In this document: positions 10,773 through 20,890 of the stretch, in pieces
How positions within the stretch are numbered: position 1 is the first letter of the stretch
Layout: every line of letters starts with the position of its first letter
Source of the DNA: Stramonita haemastoma
Lineage: Eukaryota; Mollusca; Gastropoda; Neogastropoda; Muricidae
Reading direction: 5' to 3'
Assembly: GCA_030674155.1 (NCBI GenBank)
Contig: CM060317.1
Coordinates: forward strand, 44,129,165 to 44,193,164
DNA: 64,000 bases
Notes under the pieces: model-generated
What the model was told of the DNA's origin: nothing
What the model saw: only the letters and a program-made list of their open reading frames with translations
Databases searched by the model: none
Made by a program: the position numbers and the translations under genes

Positions 10773-13508
10773 ATGGGGCTTGCGGAAGTCAAATGGATTG
10801 GCTTCGGAGAAACAACCACGCAAGACGGCCACAAAATATGGTACAGCGGAGAAGAGAAACTACATCAACATGGAGTAGGCTTTATTGTCAGGAAAGAGAT
10901 TGTGTCAAGCATCATCAGCTGCACACCAGTATCCAGCAGACTCATCTCAATCAGAGTTTCTGCAAAACCCCAGAATCTCACCATCATCCAAGTGTATGCT
11001 CCAACATCCGACTACGATGATGATCAGATAGAAGAATTCTATGAAGAACTTGAAAACGTCATCTCCAAAACGCCCCAAAAAGACATCCTTATTGTGGAAG
11101 GCGACTGGAATGCTAAGGTGGGACCTGATGCCTATGACACCTGGGCAGGAACCACAGGACGATTTGGACTGGGAGAAACAAATGACAGAGGACAGCGGCT
11201 GCTGGAATTCGCAAAGAAGCACAAACTTACTTTGGCTAACACACTCCACCCTCACAAGCCATCCAGAACATCAACCTGGCACTCACCAAATGGTCTGATT
11301 CATAATCAAATTGATTACATTCTGTCACCCCAAAGATTCAAATCCAGCATAAACAAGGCAAACACAAGAACATTCCCAGGAGCTGACATTGGCAGTGACC
11401 ACGACCTTGTACTTACCACCATCAGACTGAAACTGAAAGCAAAACAACAGCCAAAAAGCCCACGCATAAGATTCGACCTGGAAAAACTCAAAGACCCAAC
11501 AGTGGTTGAGATCTTCCAAGCCAACATAGGAGGAAAGTTCGCCGCACTCACAGCCATCGACAATGATGTGGACACATTGGCCAACAACATCAAAGAAGTG
11601 CTAACGACAGCAGCAGAAGAAACATTAGGAAGAAGCAGAACAAAGAAACAACCCTGGGTGACAAATGAGGTTCTTGACCTCTGCGACAAAAGAAGAGAAC
11701 TTAAGAAACAAAAGTTCACAAGTCAAGAAGCTTACAAGAAGTACATGGATAGCCACAGAGAAGTGAGGAAAAAGATGAGAGAAGCCAAAGAAGGGTGGAT
11801 AGAAGAACAATGCAACAACATCGAAGCTGGAATGACCAAGGGAAACAGCAAAACAGCTTACGACACTTTGAAAGCACTAACGAAAACCACACAGCCTAAA
11901 GCCTCTGTTATTGAAGACAAAGAAGGAAATCTTTTAACGGAAAACAATGCCATCCTCCAACGCTGGACAGAATACTGTGAGGGATTGTACAACTACCCAC
12001 TACGCCCAGATACCAACATAGTTTCTGACAAACCCCCTGAACACCAAGATAAAGACCCACCAATACTAAGGTGTGAAGTAGATGCAGCTATTAAACAATT
12101 GAAGAAGGGGAAGTCCCCTGGAATTGATAACATCCCAGCTGAACTCATAAAAAATGGAGGGAATGAAACAGCAAGGCGATTCACAGAACTTTGTCAGAAG
12201 ATCCACGACACCAAAGAATGGCCAAAAGAATGGACACAGTCTCTTGTAATACCCCTGCCAAAGAAAGGAAACCTCAAGAAATGCCAGAACTACAGAACCA
12301 TCAGTCTCATAAGTCATCCTAGCAAGATCATGCTGCAGGTAGTCCTCAACAGACTGAAAAACCAAGCAGAAAAACTCCTGGCAGAAGAACAAGCGGGGTT
12401 TAGACCAAGACGCAGCACAATGGAACAAATTTTCAATCTGAGAATTCTGATAGAGAAGCATCTCCAACACCAAAAAGACTTGTACCACAATTTCATAGAC
12501 TTCAAAAAGGCCTTTGACAGGGTATGGCATGACGGCCTCTGGCAAGTACTCAGGCACTTCAACATTGACAGCTGCATAATTGAAGTCATCAAGGCTCTGT
12601 ACGAGAACGCAAAAAGTGCAGTTTTCATGAACAACCACGTGGGCGAGTTCTTCAAGACCACGGTTGGGGTTCGCCAGAGCTGCCTTCTCTCACCTGTACT
12701 CTTCAACCTCTTCCTCGAAAACATCATGACAGAGACACCGCAAAACCACCACACTTCCATCTCCATTGGTGGAAGACCCCTTTGCAACCTCAGATTTGCA
12801 GATGACATTGACCTCATGGGCAGCAGCAAACAAGAACTGCAAATCCTCACAGACAATTTAACAGATCGAGCGAGCGCATACGGCATGAAGGTCAGTACAG
12901 AGAAATCAAAGATCATGGTCAACAGCGCAAGTAATGACATCACGGAAATAAAGATGAATGGAGAAACACTAGAAGAGGTGAGCCAATTCAAATACTTAGG
13001 CTCCATCCTAACAAAAGATGACACATCAAACAATGAAGTGAAAGCTCGCATTGCAACAGCAACATCTGCTCTAGTCAGACTCGAGAAGATCATCAGAAGC
13101 AACAACATCAGCTTCGGCACCAAATACCACCTTTACAAATCCCTCGTGATATCTATCCTCCTATATGGCTGTGAATCATGGACTCTGACAGCAGAGTTAG
13201 AGAGGAGAATCCAAGCATTCGAGAACAAGTGCCACAGAAGACTTCTCAAAATATCATACAAAGAACACAAGACCAATAACTATGTGAAAGAAGAAATCAA
13301 AAAGCGTGTGGGCCCCCAAGAGCCTTTGCTCTCCACCATAAAGAGGAGAAAGCTGATGTGGTTTGGTCACACCACAAGACACAACACCCTAGCAAAAACC
13401 ATCCTGCAAGGAACAGTCGAGGGCAAGAGAAGAAGAGGCCGCCAAAAGAAATCGTGGGTTGACAACATCAAAGACTGGACCGCCCAACCCCTACAACACT
13501 CCTACTAG
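10773..13508 (+). CDS. RTE-type LINE endonuclease-reverse transcriptase (5'-truncated, long open frame)
   Basis: Open frame of 911 codons. Residues 1-220 are an AP-endonuclease domain lacking its first strand: it begins MGLAEVKW (metal-binding Glu), then NAKVG, and ends with IGSDHDLV (catalytic SDH). Residues about 460-760 are reverse transcriptase: NYRTISLIS, FIDFKKAFDRV (motif A), GVRQSCLLSP (motif B) and RFADDIDLMG (motif C). The C-terminus has SILLYGCESWTL and a basic RRRGRQKKSW segment, as in RTE-clade proteins. The usual N-terminal endonuclease strand with its Asn is missing because sequence homology starts just before the ATG, so this Met is internal to the original protein. Motif B has Ser where the family has Gly (RQG). 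The open frame suggests a recent insertion; activity is unlikely because of the truncation. Confidence 0.93.
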   Translation: MGLAEVKWIGFGETTTQDGHKIWYSGEEKLHQHGVGFIVRKEIVSSIISCTPVSSRLISIRVSAKPQNLTIIQVYAPTSDYDDDQIEEFYEELENVISKTPQKDILIVEGDWNAKVGPDAYDTWAGTTGRFGLGETNDRGQRLLEFAKKHKLTLANTLHPHKPSRTSTWHSPNGLIHNQIDYILSPQRFKSSINKANTRTFPGADIGSDHDLVLTTIRLKLKAKQQPKSPRIRFDLEKLKDPTVVEIFQANIGGKFAALTAIDNDVDTLANNIKEVLTTAAEETLGRSRTKKQPWVTNEVLDLCDKRRELKKQKFTSQEAYKKYMDSHREVRKKMREAKEGWIEEQCNNIEAGMTKGNSKTAYDTLKALTKTTQPKASVIEDKEGNLLTENNAILQRWTEYCEGLYNYPLRPDTNIVSDKPPEHQDKDPPILRCEVDAAIKQLKKGKSPGIDNIPAELIKNGGNETARRFTELCQKIHDTKEWPKEWTQSLVIPLPKKGNLKKCQNYRTISLISHPSKIMLQVVLNRLKNQAEKLLAEEQAGFRPRRSTMEQIFNLRILIEKHLQHQKDLYHNFIDFKKAFDRVWHDGLWQVLRHFNIDSCIIEVIKALYENAKSAVFMNNHVGEFFKTTVGVRQSCLLSPVLFNLFLENIMTETPQNHHTSISIGGRPLCNLRFADDIDLMGSSKQELQILTDNLTDRASAYGMKVSTEKSKIMVNSASNDITEIKMNGETLEEVSQFKYLGSILTKDDTSNNEVKARIATATSALVRLEKIIRSNNISFGTKYHLYKSLVISILLYGCESWTLTAELERRIQAFENKCHRRLLKISYKEHKTNNYVKEEIKKRVGPQEPLLSTIKRRKLMWFGHTTRHNTLAKTILQGTVEGKRRRGRQKKSWVDNIKDWTAQPLQHSY

Positions 13509-13590
13509 CCACACAGGATCGTGAAGCATGGAAAAAGATCTCTGTTGCGTCTTCTCTCATGTCCCCCCTACGTCCTTTGGGACATGGGAC

Positions 13591-13611
13591 TGAGTGAGTG
13601 AGTGAGTGAGT
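13591..13611 (+). repeat. (TGAG)n tail of the RTE LINE
   Basis: GAGTGAGTGAGTGAGTGAGT lies about 80 bp after the stop codon. A short tandem repeat tail in place of poly(A) is usual for RTE-type elements and marks the 3' end of the insertion. Confidence 0.8.
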
Positions 13612-13737
13612 TGTTTATATTGTTTGTTTGTTTGTTTGTTTTCCCTTTGTGAATGGATATGAGGGTATTGGTTATTCTATCATTATGATGTGTCTGTATT
13701 GGATCATGTTATTATCATATTATGATGCATCCCTAAG

Positions 13738-13806
13738 GGTGGGGACTGGATGTAAAAAATCACATGAGTGCTCATTCATAATCCTCGAAATAAAAGAATT
13801 TGATTT
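13738..13806 (+). mobile_element. SINE family A tail fragment
   Basis: Only the 3' part is present: GGGACTGGATGTAAAAAATC through CTCGAAATAAAAGAATTTG. The CT microsatellite follows directly. Confidence 0.85.
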
Positions 13807-13807
13807 G

Positions 13808-13811
<4 letters not shown>

Positions 13812-13893
<82 letters not shown>

Positions 13894-13908
13894 CTCTCTC
13901 TCTCTAGC
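13812..13908. repeat. (CT)n microsatellite
   Basis: About 95 bp of CT repeat with a few interruptions near the end. A 14-bp G-run follows at about 13947. Confidence 0.95.
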
Positions 13909-13961
13909 TTCCCACTATCTCCTCTGTTTCACCTTATATAGTTGTTGGGGGGGGGGGGGGT

Positions 13962-14256
13962 AATTTTTTATTTTTTTTTTGCAATCAATATATTTATCTT
14001 AGCATTAATGTTTGAGTCAGCTAAGGACTATGTCTTTGCTGAGCATGTAGGCCTATTATTAATCACTTTTCTGTAAAATCATAGTTTGGTGGGTTTTTTT
14101 TTTTTTTTAATTCCCAAATCAAGACAAAACCGGATGAAATAAGTAGCCTATGTGAATGCTTATCTGTAGCCCTTGAAATTTAAGATAATTCTTTCTGAAA
14201 GATCAGTCATTATTTTATTCATTCATGGGAATAACCAAGTTTGTAACCTTACTTTC
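13962..14256. other. Non-coding AT-rich stretch
   Basis: Contains poly(T) runs; nothing recognisable is seen. Confidence 0.4.
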
Positions 14257-14885
14257 GGTAGAGATTAGATGCTTCCGAAGACTGGCATTTATTTTTATGT
14301 ATTTATTTATTCTTTTATATCGAGGATAACAGAATAAGCAATAATGTGCTTCTTTTCATCCGGTCCCCGTGTGTATGCAGTTTTGTAAATATTGTCATCT
14401 GTTCCCACCGGCACACGATGGCCTACTCTTACGAAAAGCGGAACAGGATTTAACGTGTGCGCAAGATGTTCTGCGTGCGTTGGCACACGGGGCCTCGGTT
14501 TAAAGTCTCATCCAAGGACTTTTGGGGAGAGTGGAGTCAGCACTGATGTTAACTCCAGGAAGAGAGAGAGACCACAAAAGCAACGAAGACGCACATAACA
14601 GAATCCAGCAAACCATTGATCCCTACGGAAATCTTGTATCAATCGTAAAGAGGCGTAAACTTAAATGATATGGGCATGTCACAAGATCAAATGGACTTGC
14701 AAAAACAATACTGCAAGGCACTGTCCAAGGAGGAAGAAAAAGAGGCAGACCAAGGAAGAGATGGGAAGACAACACCAGGGAATGGACAGGCCTAGAACTC
14801 GACATTTTTTTTTTTAGAAAGGCAGAACAGAGATAGGGATGAAGGGAACTGGTTGTCAAGTCTTCAGGGGTTCCCTCTGGTTGCC
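14257..14885 (+). pseudogene. RTE-related LINE 3' end with nested SINE (copy 1)
   Basis: LINE sequence resumes on both sides of a reverse-oriented SINE (14291-14560). The left part is GTAGAGATTAGATGCTTC (about 14260-14290). The right part (14562-14885) encodes, in broken frames, the C-terminal block seen in the intact LINE (WYGHVT, GLAKTILQGT, RKRGRP). It ends in a GATA repeat tail (14896-14940). The same structure recurs at 33402-34316, and the LINE part again at 54834. Confidence 0.85.
14291..14560 (-). mobile_element. SINE family A, head deleted
   Basis: Reverse-oriented copy with intact tail and central domain; it stops at AACTCCAGGA, so the tRNA-like head is missing. It is nested in the LINE end described for 14257-14885. 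Confidence 0.9.
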
Positions 14886-14895
14886 AGCCTCAGGG

Positions 14896-14940
14896 ATAGA
14901 TAGATAGATAGTAGATAGATAGATAGATAGATAGATAGTA
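14896..14940. repeat. (GATA)n LINE tail
   Basis: GATA tetranucleotide repeat following the LINE end. The sister copies at 34301 and 55385 have the same tail type. Confidence 0.9.
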
Positions 14941-15455
14941 GCCTTACTTTGCCATAAGTCAGAGTTTTTATTCAGATCAGCTTATTGTGGATTACGCATA
15001 GAAGGTAGATCACGTTGTGAATTTATCTATTGCGGATTTATGCATCCATTCATTCGTTCGCCCATTTATAAATTGTATACATGAGTTTTCTTATCAGCAG
15101 TCTGATAAAGGGCATCAAGTATTCAGGTGCGTAGTGAACATTTTCGAGTTGTCTCTCTTACATTTTATTGTCACATCTACGAGCTGTCGCAAAAAGAACA
15201 CTTACTGATTGCTGCTAGTGTAAGGTAGCCCCTGAAAATATATAGTCTAAAATTACTTCATCTTTCATCGTTAAAAAAGTTTGGCTTTTTGTCCACTTCT
15301 CAAAATATACAGTGACACAGTGATTGAGTAAAGCGCAGAGTTCTGTCCCCTGGACTGAACATTTCATTAAAATTCTAATAAAATCGGTATATTTGGAACT
15401 TCAAATACTTTTTTTCTAGTTAAGCGATAATTAAAGTATCCTTGAAATTCGACAT
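14941..15455. other. Upstream region of the PWWP2 gene
   Basis: AT-rich sequence without a recognisable repeat. No TATA box at a convincing position; the promoter elements seen lie closer to the ATG. Confidence 0.4.
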
Positions 15456-15519
15456 TAATGCGTTATGTGTTTGTTTCTGGCAGATTCGAGGGCATAAACA
15501 TTTCAGCTAGCCTTCTAGC

Positions 15520-15566
15520 TGCGCATGCGTACGACGACATCAATGGAGAAACTATCAAAATGGCGG
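15520..15566 (+). promoter_or_regulatory. NRF1-like and YY1-like motifs at the PWWP2 first exon
   Basis: TGCGCATGCGTA (15520-15531) matches the NRF1 palindrome. CAAAATGGCGG (15556-15566), which overlaps the start codon, matches the YY1 consensus. Both are typical of TATA-less housekeeping promoters, with transcription starting nearby. Use in this genome is inferred. Confidence 0.6.
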
Positions 15567-15708
15567 AGCTCCGGAAAGTGCACTTGAGTATTTCAAAAGG
15601 AATGAAATTATCGTGCACAGTCGAACAGGCATCTGAAGATGTACTCGTTGTCTCTCTGAAACATAAAACTAAAGAATACCGTGGAGTTCTGTTGGACTCG
15701 AGTGAAAG
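15560..15708 (+). CDS. PWWP2A: PWWP2A/B homologue, exon 1
   Basis: Encodes MAELRKVHLSISKGMKLSCT through GVLLDSSER. The segment resembles the conserved N-terminal block of vertebrate PWWP2A/B, where a Glu-Asp-Ala-Leu-Val-Val-Ser stretch and a Gly-Val-Leu-Met-Asp stretch occur in the same order (here EDVLVVS and GVLLD). I chose the ATG at 15560 because of its context (AAAATGG) and because homology begins after it; an in-frame ATG at 15458 would add 34 unconserved residues. The exon ends at a good donor (GAAAG|GTAAGT) in phase 2, which joins in phase to the acceptor before 24956. PWWP2 proteins bind H2A.Z nucleosomes and recruit NuRD-type deacetylase components; the N-terminal half is the partner-binding part. 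Confidence 0.88.
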
Positions 15709-16527
15709 GTAAGTCAATTTATACTGTTTAATATAGTCAAAAACCCAGATGTTTTCCACGATTTGTTTTGGTCACTGCAATTTACAATATCTTGATCTGG
15801 ATTTTGATAAAGTACATTGCATTGCCTATTTGGCTATATCACAACAGGAGGGGGCACGTAATGAGTGTGATATCAGTCCTGTTGCCATATGGCAAATCGA
15901 AATGCATCGACAATGCACGCCACTCGTGTACAAAAAAATGTCCTGTAGCTTAGGCCTAAATTTTCAGATTGTTTTCACTGTCATCTGTGAAATCTTTAGA
16001 TTTGATCAGAAAATTTTGTGATTTTATTTTACACATCATATCATCTTGAATAAAAGTGTGTTTGTGTGTGGCAGGGTGGTGGTGGTAAATCAAATGTAAG
16101 CTTGTATTGATTTAATGTAAGCAAAATCTTGTGTCAGTGTGTGGCATGTGTGTGTGTACAAACTTGTGCATGATGATTGTAAATTATTATCAATGACACA
16201 TCATATACATGTCATACAGTATGCATGATGTATGTGTGTGCTTTGTTGGGCAAGGGTTAGATGTTTAAATGCTTCATATCTACAATCCTTGATAAAAAGG
16301 TTTTGGTTAAAAAAATCACTGACATACTTGAAACTGATCTGTTCAATTGGTAGAGTAGAGGCGGTAGTCTGCACTACCTTAAGCGGTAAAACTCAGCTGG
16401 GATGTCTCCAGTGTGGAGTTAAACAAAGTCCGTATTACCATGTCTAAAAATATGTTTGCCTCATGCAGGACAATGCGCCACCCTTCAATTTAAGCCATTC
16501 TCCTTCAGCAGTAGTTTTTGTGAAGGC
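15709..16527 (+). other. PWWP2 intron 1, first part
   Basis: Intron sequence beginning GTAAGT. No repeat copy is certain here; short TG-rich runs occur near 16060-16160. The intron as a whole runs to 24955 and is mostly mobile elements. Confidence 0.7.
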
Positions 16528-16907
16528 AGTGAGAGGCGGGTCAGCGTGCTATCCATCGGGTTTGCGCGCTAGCTTCTGGGGGGTGTTGCGCTACCGGAGG
16601 TAAGTCATGTCGGCTATTGCGCTACCTGCCTATAAGTTCGTCATTTCCGCAAATAGATTTAAAAAGATACATTAGATATTTACCAAAGTGAGTTTCAACC
16701 TTACATAAGTAATATTTTACCAGACAGACAGACAGACAGAAGCTATAAATTATTGACAAGAGCAACCAACCAAAATTCATAACAAGGATGGCTGAGAAAT
16801 GGATTACACAAAGTTTATTATTAAGATGATTTAAAAGTAGCATTCTAAGTAAGCAGTCAAAAGTAATGGACAACATTCATACAGAACAGAAAGGATGAAC
16901 ATAATGC

Positions 16908-16910
<3 letters not shown>

Positions 16911-16977
<67 letters not shown>
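16911..16977. repeat. (GT)n microsatellite
   Basis: About 65 bp of GT repeat inside the pogo-like element. Confidence 0.97.
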
Positions 16978-17035
16978 TAGGAAGACAACATGGATGGATA
17001 AACATCTTGCGAATGCTTGCTGTTAATGTTTTGTA

Positions 17036-17048
17036 GCCCCCCCCCCCC

Positions 17049-17131
<83 letters not shown>

Positions 17132-17322
17132 TTTCCTTCTCTCCTTCTCTCCTCTCCTCTCCTCTCCTCTCCTCTCCTCTCCTCTCCTCCTCTCCTCTCC
17201 TCTCCTCTCCTCTCTCTCTCTCCTCTCCTCTCTCCTCCTCTCCTCTCCTCTCCTCTCTCCTCTCCTCTCCTCTCCTCTCCTCCTCTCTCTCCTCCTTCTC
17301 CTCTCCTCTCCTCCTCCTTCTC
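17036..17322. repeat. (CT)n and (CCTCT)n pyrimidine tract
   Basis: C-run, then about 75 bp of CT repeat, then about 190 bp of CCTCT/CTCCT pentamer variants: nearly 290 bp of pure pyrimidine on this strand. Such mirror-repeat tracts can form triplex (H-DNA) structures. Confidence 0.95.
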
Positions 17323-17469
17323 ATGCCAAACTTTCTATCAACTTGTCTCAAACTGAACTGCAAGTACGACAGGACACGACTAAATTGCCAATGATGACTC
17401 AATAATTGCAACCTTGCCACTGGAACATTTCTCACAAAAAAGCTCCATCGCCATGGCTTCGATATCTTC

Positions 17470-18027
17470 CTAAGTCTTTTCTTTGTCTTGGGACATAGAT
17501 CTATGCTGAATCATTGAAGCGTTGTAAATGCGGTCAGGAGAGGACAGCAACGTCAGGTCTATGGCATCCATGTATTTCTTCATCTCCTTAAACCATACTG
17601 ACAGCCCATCTCGTGTCACCACTGCTCTCTCAGGGCCTAGTGGTTGAGCCATTCTTTGGGCCAACTCTGGATGCCTCTTAAAAATGGTCAGCATCCAATC
17701 TTTCCCAGGACTATTTTCAGTGAAAACTGTCTTGGTTCCTCTTTCATCCAGGATCCCTTTGACCATGTCCTTCAGGTCATCTTTATTGTGCCCAGAGCCT
17801 TGCCTGGACAGCTCTATCAGCCACTTGACCAGCTTCGTCTCCTCCTCACAAGACAGCACTGTTTTGGGGGCAGCCTTCATCGGTCTTCGACCATGCACTT
17901 TGTCCTCTAGAGTGGCATAGGGGATGCCAAAAGCTTTGGAGGCACCATTGACAGACATCTGCTTGGACCTCACCAACTCCACAGATCTCTCCACTTGCTC
18001 TTGTGTATACCGACATGATGATGCCAT
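17470..18027 (-). CDS. Pogo/Tigger-type transposase N-terminal DNA-binding protein (no catalytic domain)
   Basis: Open frame of 185 codons from MASSCRYTQEQVERSVELV. Residues about 5-50 are a Psq-type helix-turn-helix (SVNGASKAFGIPYATLEDKV HGR), followed by a CENP-B/Tc5-like second DNA-binding domain (SCEEETKLVKWLIELSRQG ... WMLTIFKRHPELAQR). It then reaches DRIYNA, the point where the DDE catalytic domain normally starts (usually followed by Asp-Glu), and diverges to a stop about 16 residues later. So only DNA binding is left. A longer upstream frame runs through a CA repeat and is ignored; this Met is the family start. It could be a transposon relic or a DNA-binding factor derived from one. 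Confidence 0.85.
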   Translation of the reverse strand: MASSCRYTQEQVERSVELVRSKQMSVNGASKAFGIPYATLEDKVHGRRPMKAAPKTVLSCEEETKLVKWLIELSRQGSGHNKDDLKDMVKGILDERGTKTVFTENSPGKDWMLTIFKRHPELAQRMAQPLGPERAVVTRDGLSVWFKEMKKYMDAIDLTLLSSPDRIYNASMIQHRSMSQDKEKT

Positions 18028-18098
18028 TTTAAGAGGGAACTGAAAAAGAACAGATCCATATTCAAATACAGATTTGAAACACACAGACACAGGTGCAG

Positions 18099-18102
<4 letters not shown>

Positions 18103-18183
<81 letters not shown>

Positions 18184-18186
18184 CAC
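18103..18186. repeat. (CA)n microsatellite
   Basis: About 80 bp of CA repeat just upstream (on the - strand) of the pogo-like ORF. Confidence 0.97.
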
Positions 18187-19006
18187 ATGCTCTCCTTGTA
18201 AAATCCTCTCTCCTTTTTTCTTGGTTACGTGTACACAAATATATTATGTTTTTTCATACTCATTATTGATGCTATTCATGAAACGCTTGTAAATAGGCAC
18301 TGATTATAACTGTGAGAGCACAGACCTGACAGTGATATTGTGGTGTTGGATGATGCGCTACTCCCCAAATGCTGGGTGGCGCACTAGCTGATACCAGTTT
18401 TATTGTCGGGTGTGTGCGCCAACCCCCCAGTGCTCAGATATTTTGGTTAAAGCTTGTTTACGATGAACTGGACGATACTTATGCGTCTACACTATGCAGC
18501 TATCAACAGGCGAAGTTGACTTTGATACAATGTTGACAGCAGTGACTATGACCTTCGGTCAGTATGACTTAACCAACCCCCTTAACAGACGGGACTGAAA
18601 GCCAACTTACCTCGTTATGTCAAAATTCACGCCGTGTCACTCTTTCAGAAGGGCGCAAAGAGGAGAAGAGCTCAAGGCGGGAAAGTGTGACGTCTTGTTA
18701 GGCGGTTTCACCATTACTGGCTTTAGTTAGGGGGCCTTAGCGCACTGACCCGATAGGCGCGCAGACCCTCCTCTACTCTAGTCAGAAATTATTTTTGAAA
18801 CAGGCAAATTGAAATTGATGTTCAAATCTTTCAGTTTGTGCACACTGTTTTTCATTTCTGGCTCTTAATAGTTCAATATAAAATGATGTATTCAGAATCT
18901 GAAAATGAGAATGAATCAATGATAATTAATATTGCAGACTTTGAGATTTTGTTTAGTCGTCTGGTTTTGCTTTTCCGTTTTGGCAGTCTGAGTGTTAGTT
19001 GCTATA

Positions 19007-20888
19007 TGAGTCATTCTTTGCTCTTGGTCACTATTTGGGGTGATCTACAATAGATGGATTTTATTTTCATAAGAGTTGTTTCTTTTCAATGCAATATGAA
19101 TAAAAACATCCTAATATGGTTAAAGAAATTACAGTATCAAGGGATATTTGTTTGTTTGGCCTGTTTTTGAGAAATTGCAATCGAATGGGAAAAAACAGTC
19201 AAAAAATAGCACCTGAAAAGGGGACAGGCAGATGCAGTGTTCAACATAAGCAGTTTACAAGTCTTCAGTGCAAATAAACCTTATATTTTCTTTTTTACTA
19301 ACAAAAGAATACATTGTTCAACATTATCCTGTACAAAAATATTGCACTTAACTTTTCAACTTTTATATTTAGACGTCCAAAGTAAGCCGTTACTGCGTTA
19401 CGAGTCGCGTAACAGAGCCCGACGAAAACTTTGGATCGTCTGCTTTGCCGTAGTGATCACTTGGCTAAAGATGGTAATGGAGATGCTTAAAGTTCATCAT
19501 AATGAGATGATTAAAGACATTTATTAACATAAGAATGTTTAAACACATCCTTGATACAATTTTGAAATTTTCGTGTCGAAATGTAACACAGTTATGCCTG
19601 AATTTTCAAAATCCCGTACTTGGCAAATGACACCAGCAACAATCGCCAGTGAATGTCTGCTAAATTCATTCACCAGACAGCATGGACTCATGACATTTCA
19701 AGCAGAAATTCCCAGAAGGAGGCGAGAATGACTTAATAGTTTGTATCGTGTCACACTCATTTTCATAGCGTAACGCAGTTACGGGTCAGAGGTCAATTGT
19801 CAACTTTCTAGTAAAATCAGCATGTAATCCAACTTAATAGCAATTACCAGCATGAATAATGTTTCTTAATAACTTATATTCACTTTATGATGTGAAGTGA
19901 AGGAAGATTTGTCCACATGTTTGAAAACGTTGATTCCGTGCAGTGTCACGTGTAACGCAGGTTCAGTTTGTTGAACGATCATACTTTTTTTCCATGATGC
20001 AGTGCATTTTTTTGTTTTGTTCTTTGTTATTTGAGAGTAACACCTGTTTTATGAATATGAAACATGAAATGAGTTAAGAAAAATGATATCAGCAGTGCTG
20101 AGCAACTAACACAAATTCCTGGTGCTTCGTGGTGTAGCGTGAAACGCAGTGCATCGGATCATTATTTTAGAATAAAAACAAAAACAACAACCTTCTAACA
20201 GTTGAATTAAACATTGAAACTTTGACTTGAGGTGCCTGAATGAGTTAAAAGCTTTTGTGAGCAAAAGAATGAGACAAGTTAAATGTTTCAATAAAATTAT
20301 CAAGGTTTCCTTGATCTTGTGCTCTTTGTTTCTGTGTTCGTTGTCTTGTGTAACACAGTAAACATTTAAGTTTATTTTGATTTATTTACTGCAAATTGTT
20401 CTCAGTACTTTAGCACTGTGCATTTTACTTAAAAGCTAGTAAACAAATATAACATGGTAATAGTAAATATTCTATTTTACCAACTCTTTTAAAAAAAACT
20501 GTTTTGGTTAAGGTGTAACTGTGTTACGGTTGTCGCAAAAATCTTCATTAGCTGAAAATGCACATAAACCTCCAATATCGTAAATCTTGCTGTCAACACT
20601 ACTAACATGTATTACTAACAGGTAAGCTCATGTATATTGTCATTTCATTAAAATCAGAGACATTATGGATAAATTGGGGGTTAGCAGTGTAACACGGTTA
20701 CATTTTGACACCCATCACCTTCCATGAGAAATAACAGAAAAGCGGGTTATGCCATCAATTTTATTTCTTCTGCAGCTGATTCTCCTTTCCTTGATGTACT
20801 TAAACTGCCCACTTTAAAATCCATCCAATGATTTTGAAATTTGAGGTCCTAGGACCTCTTTTAGTGACCAAAAGCAAAGAATGACTCA
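19007..20888. mobile_element. Unassigned TA-flanked inverted-repeat element (element 1)
   Basis: Left end TGAGTCATTCTTTGCTCTTG (19007 on) is mirrored at the right (AGCAAAGAATGACTCA ending 20888); about 26 bp match with one difference, and GGATGGATTTTA recurs about 45-60 bp inside on both sides. TA flanks both ends, consistent with a TA target duplication. There is no coding frame of note, so it is non-autonomous. The word GTAACRCAGTTAC or close variants recurs at about 19387, 19583, 19770, 19952, 20138, 20350, 20514 (inverted) and 20689. It lies inside the PWWP2 intron. Confidence 0.75.
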
Positions 20889-20890
20889 TA

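Larger units (their letters stand above)
16528..18777 (-). mobile_element. Pogo-like DNA transposon remnant with imperfect inverted ends
   Basis: Left end AGTGAGAGGCGGGTCAGCG (16528 on) and the reverse complement of the right end, AGTAGAGGAGGGTCTGCG (from 18777), align imperfectly over about 45 bp and both continue with ATCGGGT and GCGCTA-type words. GCGCTAC-like motifs recur just inside both ends, as subterminal binding sites do. The interior holds the DNA-binding ORF at 17470-18027 and long GT, CT and CA arrays. No clear target duplication. The family assignment rests on the ORF; the ends are my alignment by eye. Confidence 0.55.

Noticed and set aside
15458..15559. Upstream in-frame ATG adding 34 residues to PWWP2
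   Set aside because: The extra residues show no conservation and overlap the NRF1-like site; the ATG at 15560 has the better context.
18028..18186. N-terminal extension of the pogo-like ORF
   Set aside because: It is Cys-Val repeat translated from a CA microsatellite; family homology starts at the Met at 18027.
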